Assembly (NCBI RefSeq): GCF_004379255.2
Contig: NC_056035.1
Location: forward strand, 20,109,902 to 20,173,901
DNA from: Salvia splendens
Taxonomy: Eukaryota; Streptophyta; Magnoliopsida; Lamiales; Lamiaceae
DNA length: 64,000 nt
Direction of reading: 5' to 3'
The notes below the pieces were generated by a model, which worked only from the letters and a program-made list of their open reading frames with translations, was not told where the DNA came from and ran no database searches. Positions 23,533-33,969 of this stretch are shown here, one piece after another (position 1 is the first letter of the stretch; every line of letters starts with the position of its first letter). A program made the position numbers and the translations under genes.

Positions 23533-23645
23533 CTCCCTCCGTCCCCAAAGAATATGCACTTTGAGTTCGGGACGAGTTTTAATGCAAAATTGGAAAAATA
23601 AGAGAGAGATAGAGAGAAAAAGTATATTCTTGTGGGACGGGGAAG
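23533..23645. mobile_element. Short Stowaway-type MITE
   Basis: CTCCCTCCGTCCCCAAAGAATATG ... AGTATATTCTTGTGGGACGGGGAAG, TA flanks, only 113 bp. Same subfamily as the copy at 28006-28223. Confidence 0.75.
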
Positions 23646-23837
23646 TATAACTAAACTTTCCTTCAAATTCCACATTCTTTAACTATTAATTCTGAAATTC
23701 TGTACAAGCTCGAAAATATTCAAATTTATCTCTGATTTCACTAATCATTATGGTAAAAAGAAACGTGAACCCCAGTATGTGTATGTCAGTGGGGTGGGTG
23801 TTCATAAACCAGAGCTTTCTCTGATCAATAATAATTA

Positions 23838-24071
23838 CTCCCTCCGTCCCGTGCTACTCGCACGTTTACTTTTCGGCTCGTCACAAAGTCCTTACACTAT
23901 TTATAATTTAAGTTAGAATTAATGCATTTAATTAATATGTTAGTTTAAGTTAAGAGCTCTTTTATTAAGTGATGTCTCATTACACCTAAAATTCTTTTTT
24001 AATTACACAAAAAATCAATCCCAAATTTACGGCCTAAAATGAAAAGTGCGAGTAGCATGAGACGGATGGAG
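23838..24071. mobile_element. Stowaway-type MITE
   Basis: CTCCCTCCGTCCCGTGCTACTC ... GAGTAGCATGAGACGGATGGAG, TA flanks (23836-23837, 24072-24073), 234 bp. Confidence 0.8.
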
Positions 24072-24156
24072 TACTATTATTGTCTATTTGTTCATCTAGG
24101 TGCTAAATGAAATCTTAATAAAAGGTCAGGTCCACAAATTATACTCCTACATGCTA

Positions 24157-24561
24157 CTACCTTCGCCCCGCATTAAGTGTCACATTTGCTTTTTGGCTCC
24201 CGTTTTATAAAAATGATACTCCCTCCATCCCAAGATATTAGACTCATTTCTTTTGGCACAAGAATTTAGGAGACGTTGTTTAGTGGTGTAAGTGGGATTG
24301 GTAATAAAGTAGATTTTTACCATAAATAGAAATTGCTCAAGCATGTTGGGACACCCCAAAGTGGTATACGAGTCTAATATCTTAGGACGGAGGGAGTACT
24401 AAATAGTTAAAGTCGAGAAATAATAATAAAAAAGAGGGAGAATAAGGTAGAGAAGAGTCTTCTTTACATTATTCTCTCTTAATTTACTATTTTTCCACTC
24501 TAACTATTTATTATCATTTTTACAAAATGAGTGTTGAAAAGTTAATGTGGGACGAAGGTAG
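24157..24561. mobile_element. Stowaway-type MITE carrying one nested MITE
   Basis: CTACCTTCGCCCCGCATTAAG ... TTAATGTGGGACGAAGGTAG with flanking TA. The inner arms are palindromic: AATAGTTAAAGTCGAGAAAT pairs with ATTTTTCCACTCTAACTATT, with the same GAAGAGTCTTCTT core as the outer MITE at 10541. A second MITE interrupts the left arm. Confidence 0.8.
24219..24396. mobile_element. Nested Stowaway-type MITE
   Basis: CTCCCTCCATCCCAAGATATTAG ... CTAATATCTTAGGACGGAGGGAG, TA flanks (24217-24218, 24397-24398), 178 bp. Confidence 0.85.
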
Positions 24562-25054
24562 TACTAATTAGGGCAGAAATTGCGTTTTTATTAGCCCACC
24601 ATATAATAATGGAAGACTAATTTCAAAATTCTGAGTTAAATTCCCACTTTATGCAAGTGCTAAGAATATGAATGAGGAAGGGAATACTGAGATATTTAGA
24701 AGCTAAGAATATGAATTCAAAATTAAATGACAAAACAATTACTAGTAGTATGTTTTTATTTAAATGAGATGGGCATAATATAAAAATAACGACTAATGAA
24801 TTAGTAATGGTGTTGAAACTGTACAGTCAACATTGCTGAAGTCAACCCATACAATTAACTACCTAACTGCTGCAGGAATTTTAGCCGCTTGTAAGGATGA
24901 GTGACACTTCTTCCTGCTATTGTTATTTTTAATTCAATTAATGCTCTTCAATTTATTCCAGAAATGAGAAATCTCTAGAATCCACTCCCACTCATGTAAT
25001 TTTATATTACTCCCCCAAAACTTTAATAAAATGATTAGCACTATATAACTAATA

Positions 25055-25244
25055 CTCCCTCCATTTAAATAAATATGAAATATTTAATTTTTAGCACAGA
25101 TTTTTATATAATGTTATTTTATGAATTAATAAAAAAAATTAAAGTAAGAGAAAAGAACAAATAGAGATGACGTTAGCAAACATTTTATTTTTAATGAAAC
25201 AACTCAACAATGAAAATAATTCTTTTTTAATAGAACAAAAAGAG
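25055..25244. mobile_element. Stowaway-type MITE with duplicated right end
   Basis: CTCCCTCCATTTAAATAAATATG ... TTTAATAGAACAAAAAGAG with TA flanks. The right 66 bp and its flank are duplicated in tandem (25197-25262 and 25263-25328) with few changes. Confidence 0.65.
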
Positions 25245-25328
25245 TATCTACTTTAAATATGTGAAACAACTCAACAAGGAAAATAATTCTTTTTTAGTAG
25301 AACAGAAAGAGTATCTACTTAAAATATG

Positions 25329-26212
25329 CGGTGGGTGTGTGGATTCGTGTAACTACAAAAACTGAAAACGAAAATGGTCATTTTGTGTATATGATTATAA
25401 AAAATTATAGTAGTCAAATTTCCTAGACGAATAAGCTATTTCGTTTCAAATACATTGAAATACACCAAAATTGACATTTGAAAGCACCTAATAATGTCAT
25501 TTGCAACGACAAAGTAACCATATTAACTAGCGGTTACATTTCAGTTTCACACCAAAAATAGTGACTCTAAAAAAAGTAAACAAACACCAAAAATAGTGAT
25601 ATATCATAGCCCTGCTGATAAGAATCATGTGATGCTTTCAGTTTGCTTCAATTTGACTCTTAACTAACACTTTCAAGCATGCTGAGATGTCATCACACGA
25701 TTCCTTGAACGAGACTCTTAACTAACAAAGCCATTATTTAGGCTCAAGCAAGTAATAAGAAAGCAAACAGCCGTCATTCCAAAGGTAAAGAAATAATTGA
25801 AGTCAAGATTCATGTGAACAGGAAAACATAGGATTCCCAGATTAATGAACAAAGACATGTTCCTGGAGAATCCTAGGTAAAACTTTCTTGCAGTGAAATT
25901 ACTTACATAGATAACTCAGAAAAAGACAACAATTAGAAACATACAGAAACAAAAGAGAGAGAGAGAGAGAGAAAAGAACTTAGAAGAATACATAGTTTTT
26001 CAGACCTGTTTTAGTTACAAACCTGTTTAAGGAGTTACCCTTCCTAAAATTAGAACACCTTCCATCAACAGCTAACTCAACAAACAATATTTTAAAAAAC
26101 TTTAGAATACAACCAAACCCAAGAAACACCAAAATATATTAAATAGGAAATGACTTTTATCTTAAATACATCACACAGGATCCAAATCAGAGATGAGAGG
26201 GGTCAACCAGCA
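25329..26212. other. Intergenic DNA downstream of the DUF662 gene
   Basis: AT-rich, no second gene seen. A (GA)n run lies at 25956-25971. The 3' UTR of the minus-strand gene should lie just left of 26213. Confidence 0.4.
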
Positions 26213-27508
26213 TTAGGCGATGCGTATCGTTTCTATGTTCTTGCTCAGCTCCTCCAGCTTCTTCAGCCTCATCCGCTCGCTTTCACTCACCAGCTGCGTA
26301 GATAAACCACTCGATATTAACACAAGCTCACAGGAAATTCGTGCGCGATTAGAACGGATAATCAAGATTAGATTTCCCCTCACCTCCATTAATTTCGTGA
26401 TTAGTTGTACTTTCTCTTTGTTCTTATCGTTGAATGCTTCTAGAGCTTCTTTGTATTCCCTTTCCTGCGATAACCAATTCCATCCCAGAATCCAAAATTA
26501 GAGATTAATCAATCTAATTTTCAGCTAATTAAAGGAAGAAGTATGTTGATCAAGTAGATTCACCTTCTTCTGGCAAGTCTGCCCCAACGGCTTTAATTCT
26601 TTGTTCACGGAATCAATTTTCTTGCGAACAAAGGAGACTTCCTTCTTCATTGGATCTGAAAGGGCATCTAATTCCTGAAAAAACCATTCCAATTTGGCAT
26701 AAGTAAGTAATTATGGTGATACATGAACTAGTACAACACTTGCCAATTACATATAGGAAGTTTTAATTTTTTTTTCAGAAAACATGCAGATATATGATTG
26801 CAACTGATGAACATTTTTTGCATATGAAAATAACTAATTTGTGAATTAACATATGCAGAGAATTGCACAACATCAGTTTTCAAGAATTTTTTTCTGGGTG
26901 AATCTCCTGAGATATGCATATGCTCCAACTAAGACCAAACCTTTTGAGACCATCTTAAAAAAATCTTCAAAGATCTGGATTTGAATTTATTTTAAAAAGG
27001 GATAAGAAAAAAGAAACCATCCATAACATCATCCGACCGTTAAAACCACTATTTTGCGGAAATGGAAAAAGGAAGGCAAATCCAACGGAAAACCTAAATT
27101 AAAGTAACATTTTAACGAAATTGATGAAGCGAAACAGCATGAAGCCAAAAAAAACAAGCACAATTTTCAGAAACCCTAACAAATTTAGGGAAAAAAAACA
27201 AACCCTAGCCAAAAGAGGGAAAGTTCAATTAAGTCGTAAAATTGGAGAGAGGGAGAGAGAGAAACCTCACGGATGACGGCCAAACGCTTGGTTTCTTCTT
27301 CAATTCGGCCGAGCTGAGCTTGAACCTTCTCCTTAACCTCCATCTTCTTCTTCTCGATTTCCTCCTCCTTGGCCCGGAAAGTGGAGAGGGCGGATTTGGA
27401 CATCTCCTCGTCTTCCTTGGTGAGAGCGCCGTTGAAGCTGAGGCTCCCGGAAATCTGGCCGGACTGCATAGATTGCTGGTTTTCAAGGGTCCTCTGCGTC
27501 TGCATCAT
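26213..27508 (-). CDS. DUF662 / RAB6-interacting-golgin-like coiled-coil protein, four exons
   Basis: Exons read as 27508-27266, 26674-26564, 26464-26384 and 26293-26213 (243 + 111 + 81 + 81 bp), 171 aa. All introns start GT and end AG, and every junction is in phase 0. An upstream in-frame GTG can be ignored: the first ATG gives MMQTQRTLENQQ. Exon 1 carries DEEMSKSALSTFRAKEEEIE then KVQAQLGRIEEETKRLA; exon 2 DALSDPMKKEV and KELKPLGQTCQKK; exon 3 EREYKEALEAFNDKNKEK and LITKLME; exon 4 LVSESERMRLKKLEELSKNI. These match the plant DUF662 family (PF04949) along its full length. The protein is nearly all charged heptad-like helix, a likely coiled coil. Animal golgin relatives act at Golgi membranes; the plant role is not established. 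Confidence 0.9.
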
Positions 27509-28005
27509 TGCTGAGAAAACCTTCTTCACTCTAAATTTCTCCTCTTTATCAGTGGAGTATTATCTGTTGCGGATGCAGCGGCCTGCTTTAACTCGCACTT
27601 TTGCTTTTGCTTTAGGAATGATGAAGGAGAGAGAGAAGATTTTATGTCTTTGATTTTTATGAACAGGGTGCCCTCTCTTTCTATGTTTAAAGTGAGGAAA
27701 GCCAGCTCAGCTCAGCTCACCCCTTTTTCACCCACTATTCAAATTATTCAACCGCATTTTCATTTCTTTAATCATCCTTTCATTTTCTCTAATTATTTCT
27801 CTACTTCACTCATATAGATTAAAATTACTGTTTTTAACACTGATATTCTATTCTCCCCTTTTACTTTATCTCACTCCATATTTTTCTTCTTATTAATATA
27901 GTTAATTAACTTTTTTCTCTATTTTTTTCACCTAACAACCTCTCCTCAAATCGCATGTCATTCAATACCTGTCCATTTTAGTTCCGTCATGAATTTTAAG
28001 AAATA
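27509..28005 (-). promoter_or_regulatory. 5' UTR and upstream region of the DUF662 gene
   Basis: Pyrimidine-rich on the plus strand (CTCTCTTT, TTTCTCTAATTATTTCTC), so the transcript leader would be purine-rich. No strong TATA box could be assigned. A MITE begins at about 28006. Confidence 0.35.
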
Positions 28006-28223
28006 ATTCCTCCGTCCCCAAAGAATATGCACTTTGAAGTCGACACGAATTTTAATATATAATTGGTAAGAGAGAGATAGAGAAAAAAAGTAAATAAAAT
28101 ATTGTTAGTGGAGAATGAGTCACACCTCATCAGAGAGAAAAGACTTTCCAAAATTAGAAAGTGCATATTCTTGTGGGATGGACTAAAAATGAAAGAGTGA
28201 ATATTCTTGAGCGACGGAGGGAG
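28006..28223. mobile_element. Stowaway-type MITE
   Basis: Left end ATTCCTCCGTCCCCAAAGAATATGC, right end ATATTCTTGAGCGACGGAGGGAG followed by TA. An internal copy of the same end (GTGCATATTCTTGTGGGATGG) sits at about 28161, so the right end seems to have been partly duplicated. Confidence 0.7.
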
Positions 28224-29117
28224 TATGAAAGAAAGTGAGTTGAAAAACTTAATAAAATATATGTTTCACTTTTATATATTAATTTTATAATAAAATGTGA
28301 GTGGAATGAGTTATTAGAATGTGGGCTTACTTACCATTTATGATAAAATTATTAAGTGACTGATCAAAATAGCAAAAGTGGACAATTAATAGATGACGAT
28401 GGAGTATAAATGTTTCTGCAATTTTAATGTATAAATATCGTGTGAATTTCTCAGGGAATTAGCCAGATTCGGTTGGGAGCATTTTTTATTCATTTAATTG
28501 GCAAATAAAAGATTCGAAAATCCTACTCCTAGTATATGGAGTAATTTTTATTTTTGTTTAGTAGTATGCCATATATCGAGAATCAGGCATTTTTCTTCTT
28601 TATTTATTTTCCTTCTTTAATGGATATTAACAATCTTGTTGAGAATATTATTAGCATTCACTCATGAATGTTATATGATCTTTGATGGTATTAATATTTT
28701 GCAGTATTAAAAATTATTATAAGCATAAGAGTGGAATGACCCAACTACCAACCACTTGCAAAAATAAACTGCAAAATTTTATTCAATGGGAAATAGTAAA
28801 AAAAAATGTGACCCATGCCAATTGGAATTTCAAGACCTTGTTTTCTAACAGACACCTCATCCACAATAGCAGAACCCTCTATTCCTATTGGATAATTCTT
28901 TTCTAATAAATTGACTCTTGCTTTTGTGTTGTGTGTCAAATATGCCCTTCTTCTTCTTTTTCTATCCACCCAAAATTAATAGTACTACCTCAAATATTTC
29001 AAGATTCACATGAATTTGGTTTTTCAATTATTGCTTCTTAAAAACCTGCATATTGTTTGTTCCAAGATTCCATATTTCGTAAATTGATTATCCTTCTAGA
29101 ACCCTCTTCATTACTAG
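28224..29117. other. AT-rich intergenic DNA with MITE remnants
   Basis: No gene. The part at 28250-28410 has words of another Stowaway subfamily and an end-like GACGATGGAGTATA, probably half of a decayed copy. Confidence 0.4.
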
Positions 29118-29119
29118 TA

Positions 29120-29318
29120 TTCCCTCGGTTTCAATAAAGATAAAATATTTAGTTTTGAGCACGTGATTTTATATAGTGTTGTTTTATGAGTTAATGAAGA
29201 GTGGGTAAAGTAAGAGAGATAAAAATAGAAATGGTGTTGTTTCTATTTAGGAAATGTTTCATTTTTAATAGAATAACTTAAAAAGAAAACGGTTTCATTT
29301 CTAATGGGCCAAAATGAG
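29120..29318. mobile_element. Stowaway-type MITE followed by a short triplication
   Basis: TTCCCTCGGTTTCAATAAAG ... CATTTCTAATGGGCCAAAATGAG with TA flanks. Directly after it AGTAATATTTAATATTTTATTT(A)TAAA and close variants occur three times up to about 29418. Confidence 0.6.
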
Positions 29319-29418
29319 TAATATTTAATATTTTATTTATAAATGGGACAGATAGAGTAGTATTTAATATTTTATTTACAAAAGATAGAGTAGTATTTAA
29401 TATTTTATTTACAAAAGG

Positions 29419-30218
29419 TGGTATTTCTTTAGCTGTAATTCTTGATTTGCATGTGAATTGTGAACCGGTCTTTGTAGTATTATTTTTTTTTTGAGCTGGT
29501 AATGGTATATATCACCGCTGCTTCACCTAACCTTTTCTAGTTCTTCCACATGGAGAGGCTGACAGCATACATCCTATAATTTACAGACACAAAGTGGGAG
29601 ATACATAAAATAAAATTGTTGTTTGTTTATAACTGTTTTTAGTAGTTACTATAAATTAAAAAATATGAAGCAAAACATATCGTAACGCAATCCTTTTTGG
29701 CTACTTCAAAGTTAGGACAGCTCCACACCTGCTCTGTCTTTCATTGTAAAGTGTTTCTTTTTATTAGCTTAATTGATTAATATTGTATTATATTTATATG
29801 TATAGATTAATTCGTGTGGCTAGAATCTTTTGTAACTAAATACAGAAAATTTTGTCAAAAGAGAATGTGTATCTATGTAAAATAATTTATTTGTATAGCA
29901 GCACTACTATTTTATATATTAAAATCATACTCCATTAAATTGATTCCTTGAGGTTGAAGGTAAGGTGCTTAAGGAAAAAGTTTGGTATGGAGTGGAAAGA
30001 AAGGGTGGCCTCACTTTCATAAAGAGGGAGTTTTTAATCTGAAAAGCTGTGTGCAAAATCTGGCAGAAGAAGCAGCTCAATTTCAGTGGCTAATCAAAGA
30101 ATTCTTGATTTAATTTTGATGCTATCTTTATAATTTGATTTTAGTGGAAGATTCTCCTTTTATCTTAATATAATCACCACATTTACACCGTGTTTCTCCC
30201 TTTCAGATATTTTTATAT
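29419..30218. other. AT-rich intergenic DNA, nothing recognised
   Basis: About 0.8 kb without a credible ORF or bounded repeat. Confidence 0.45.
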
Positions 30219-30490
30219 TACTTCAATCACATAAAAATAGACTAATTTTACAATTTTTGAAGGTCCATCAAACTAGACCAATTTTAAATATGAAATTTTT
30301 TAAATAAATACTAACTATACACATTTTTCTGGATAAATCAAAAATCTCAAACCACCCAAAAATGGCGAGATAGAGTACAACACCAATAAAAGTACACTGA
30401 TTAAAAAACGGAAGAAAAAAACTCAACAGAACTAATAGCACAATAAGTGCAAAAACAACAGAGCTAGAAAGAAAGAGCAGCAGTCGAAAG

Positions 30491-32222
30491 TGTAACACCC
30501 GCTTTTTTTTTTTCTCTCTAATGGTCCTAACTTGTGGGAAATCGAATCCTTAGTGTTTTTTACTCGTATCTAAATTTTTTTTTTTTACCTCGCGTTGTGA
30601 TCGAGTGTTATGTTTAAAGTAAGCTTCATGTCATCAAATGAATGAAGTTCTTTTAGCATTGAAGAACTAATAGCTAGTTTGAGAGGTTCAATTTACAAAT
30701 AGAAGTCCAAAAGCGTTTTTACAACGAGTTCGACGCTAGAATAGAATAAGAAAAACAATTTCGGACATCACAAGAGTCGTGCCGGGAGGGACTCGCGTCG
30801 GATAGCCGTGCCGAGTAACCGGGCAGCCCCGGAACAGCCGTCTTCCGTCCTCCGGGTCTTGCTCGATCACCACTTTTGCACTCCCGATACCTACACGAAA
30901 GGATAGATCACGTATCAAATACACTTTCGACAACGGATCAAGACGAAAAGTTAGATAAGAACCGCGTCACATCAGACACGTTTTCCAATGACGTGAACCG
31001 CATTAATTAGCCGTCAAATCAAAACGAAAAAACGTGAATTTTTGTTTTTAGTAAAAAAAAAAATTCAAAAAAAGTCCATAACTTTTGGACATTAGACCTC
31101 CACATGAATCAAATTTTAACCATGTAAACCATGCACCTTTCTTCCCTATAAATACCACGCCATATCATCCTCTACTTTTGTTCCTTCACAAAACTCTCTA
31201 ACCAAATTTTTATCAAAAATGAGGATGCATATAAGTGTTTGAAGAAGAGGAGTTCAATTTCCTACTCACTATCCTTCTTCTCCTCTCCACAAGGGCGTGT
31301 TCAAGGAGTTGATTTTCGAAACCGAGCTTGAGAAGGGTATTTTTGGAAGCATCGAGGTGGGCTTTATATCCAACACATTAAGTGTGGGTAAAATTATCAA
31401 ATATATGAAATGATTTTTGTTTGATAAAATCGCACTTACTTCTTTTCAAATGTTATCGTGCCATAAATGATTTGTTTTATTACGCCTATCTATTTGGCTA
31501 TGCCAAATGAATGAACAAATCGAATTCGGACTCCAATAGGACCAAGATCCTATTCGAGTTAGTGTACACAAAGGAATGGACCGTGTGTCATCGTAAGGGT
31601 TGGCCGGTCAATGTGATCGTGGAAGGTGGCCACCTTCCCGACACACTATGAATTATCAGATATGGCGGATTACAAGAATGAACTTAGTCTGATCAGACGA
31701 ACTTTATGAAAATGAACTTAGTAAGCTCGGGCCTTTAAGAAAAACCCCGTGTGTTACTGCTATGGCAAGATGACAATGACTTTTTATTATATGTGTAACT
31801 TTCGGCAATGTGTTCACTGAGTACCCCGTACTCAGCCCTGTATGTATTTATAAATGTGCAGGTTGAGCTGATGATGAAATGGTGGCTGAGTGGAGTTGGT
31901 GGTTGTCTCACATCTTTTGTAGGATTTTCTGTGACATATGTCTTCACACATATCGCCGTGTTTTGCAACTTCTTCCGTTGTGCCTCGTTGTAATAATTTG
32001 TACTAAATAGGTCACAAGGACAATACTTTGTTTGAGATGACGCTCCGCAAACTCTCTTTTGGATTGTATAATCCTTCATATTGTCTTAGAACCTTTTCTG
32101 TCTTATCAAGAAGTGTTTGATGCTCCATTATCCTTATCCCCTTTCTATCCCCTCTTCTTATTCCCCTCCCCTAGTCACGTTCCCCCGAGCATTGCTATCC
32201 TTGGCAAGGCGCGGTCGTGACA
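30491..32222 (+). repeat. 5' LTR of the Tekay element
   Basis: TGTAACACCCGC ... GCGGTCGTGACA, 1732 bp. The TGTAACACCC start is common among Tekay LTRs. ORFs within it (such as 31735-32079 on the minus strand) recur in the 3' LTR only because the LTRs are copies. Confidence 0.95.
31146..31154 (+). promoter_or_regulatory. TATA box of the Tekay LTR promoter
   Basis: CTATAAATA in the 5' LTR; the same box stands at 39245-39253 in the 3' LTR. Transcription would start about 30 bp downstream, near 31180, defining the U3/R border (inferred). Confidence 0.65.
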
Positions 32223-32225
32223 GAG

Positions 32226-32237
32226 TGGTATCAGAGC
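32226..32237 (+). other. Primer binding site, initiator Met tRNA
   Basis: TGGTATCAGAGC three bases after the LTR end, complementary to the 3' end of plant initiator tRNA-Met. Confidence 0.9.
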
Positions 32238-32591
32238 TAAGATTTTCCGCTCTGAAATCGTGAGTCTTCCTTCGCAACGAAAAGTCTAGACTTATTTCTC
32301 TAGATTAAACTAACAGACCAACCAAAACTCAGCACCAGTTTCATCGCACTCAACCTGAAGAAAGGTAAATTTATTCTTTCTAGTGGGACGTTCCTTTCAA
32401 AAGTACAATAGTGGAGGTAATAAAAGAAGTGATATCTCGAGTCGAGACGCAATGCTTTGTAACATAGTAGACGCCACCCGAGGCGTGCGGCTTCGGCCGA
32501 GTGTAACCCTTTATTTCACAGAAGAAGTATTTTGTACATACTTGTTATACTTTCTCTCTTATTTAGCGCTCCAATAAAACTTCTTGTGTAG

Positions 32592-33518
32592 ATGAATTGG
32601 CGCCGGACTACTCGTAAGCAAGTCACGCCCCAGGCTATCGCAGACAATGCGATACTTGCCTACCGATCCTACAGGCCTCGTCCCGAGTCAAGCATAATGA
32701 GGATCTTATATAAGTTCTTCGAGTTGTGGGAGGAAGCCAACAAATACGGTATCTCCGGACTTGATGGCATACGACATCTGATTCCCTTACTACCAGATGA
32801 TTGGGAGATATGGACGACCAGGTTATCAGAAGATTACATCTATCGTAGGGCCGACACTTTAGAAGATGTGGGAGACTTCCCAGGTTTCATATCTGCCATT
32901 TTCCAACAGTACGCGGAGTATCAGAATGTCCCGCCAGCCTCCCCCGACATTCAGGCGTCACACCCACCCCAATGGGACACTCCTGCTCACTTCACTGTCG
33001 AGTCTTATGGCCAGTATCAGCATGAGGCTGGACCTTCACACAGACAAGAGGTGGACCTGCCCCCAGGTTTTGATCGACCCCAAGAAGTACGTCAGTTCCC
33101 TGGCCAAGAGCATGACCCCACATGGCGAGGCAAGGCCCCCATGGCAGCCGCCCCGGACGACGATGAGGATCCGACAGAGTATCCTGCTGATGACGAGGCA
33201 ACACCCCAGATGAGGAGCTCCTACGAGTACCGACAGTTTCCGGAGGTGCCTGATCGAGTACCCCTTCTACCTCTTGCTGAGGAGATTCGTGACGACATAT
33301 ATCAGATGTCAGCAGAGCTACGAGTCCGTCTCAACGCCCTCAGGGCAGAGCTGGAGGATTTTGTTGTCCCTGATGTGGCGATGCCTCCTCCTGTACCCGA
33401 ACAGTTGCCAGGAGCGGCCGAGGATCAACCGGTCGAGATCAGTAGTGACTCGGATCACGAAGATGATTTTGAGGGAAGCTCTGGGTTGAGCTCACTAGAT
33501 TCCGATGAAGATCTGTAG
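32592..33518 (+). CDS. Extra ORF upstream of gag in the Tekay element, function unknown
   Basis: Intact 308-aa ORF with an ATG start (MNWRRTTRKQ), lying between the primer site and gag. The first 115 residues look folded, with YRSYRPRPESSIMRILYKFF, then GIRHLIPLLPDDWEIWTTRL and YIYRRADTLEDVGDFPGF. Then comes a Pro/His/Gln-rich linker and a very acidic C-terminus ending DSDHEDDFEGSSGLSSLDSDEDL-like, with Ser-Asp clusters. No zinc finger, protease or polymerase motif is present, and it is not a piece of gag: the full gag lies downstream in 33970-38544. A standard Tekay element has one gag-pol ORF only. Extra 5' ORFs are known in Ogre/Tat elements, but this one is in another lineage. A pyrimidine run and CTTGCAG at about 33590-33611 could be a splice acceptor allowing gag-pol expression from spliced RNA (inference). 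Confidence 0.8.
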   Translation: MNWRRTTRKQVTPQAIADNAILAYRSYRPRPESSIMRILYKFFELWEEANKYGISGLDGIRHLIPLLPDDWEIWTTRLSEDYIYRRADTLEDVGDFPGFISAIFQQYAEYQNVPPASPDIQASHPPQWDTPAHFTVESYGQYQHEAGPSHRQEVDLPPGFDRPQEVRQFPGQEHDPTWRGKAPMAAAPDDDEDPTEYPADDEATPQMRSSYEYRQFPEVPDRVPLLPLAEEIRDDIYQMSAELRVRLNALRAELEDFVVPDVAMPPPVPEQLPGAAEDQPVEISSDSDHEDDFEGSSGLSSLDSDEDL

Positions 33519-33969
33519 AGTAGTGATAGTTTGTGTGTCATCAGCAACTGACCCTTTATGAGACAGTCCTGATGCTAGTTTTTTCTTGCTTCCTTTTTCC
33601 TTTTCTTGCAGTCCCCTTATGGTGACGTGAAAACTGTTTCACTCTTCAGTTTCACGATCTTTTCATCTTTTGACCGTGTAGAATTTGGGACTTTTGGTTG
33701 CATAAGGAGTCAGCTCTGTACGGAAAGACCTCCCTAGAGGCAATTTTGGTTTGATGTGTATATATATGTATATATCTATCTATAATGCTTTATGCTTACA
33801 AGTTATGTTTACTTGTGAAGTTTCCTTATGCTCCCTTATTGTTCATCCTCAAATATAATCATATCTGGGAACCCACAGTGTGGTCTTGATTGTATGAGTT
33901 TTTCGAATACAAGTACCTTATTTTTATTTTTATTTTTATTTTTTTCTTTTTCGTTCTTTTCCAAGAAGA

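Noticed and set aside
27509..27529. A start seven codons upstream for the DUF662 gene
   Set aside because: The upstream codon is GTG. The first ATG at 27508 gives a normal start, and a GTG start is not expected in a plant nuclear gene.
31735..32079. 114-aa minus-strand ORF repeated identically at 39835-40179
   Set aside because: Its conservation comes only from the two near-identical LTRs; it overlaps regulatory LTR sequence and has no recognisable motif.
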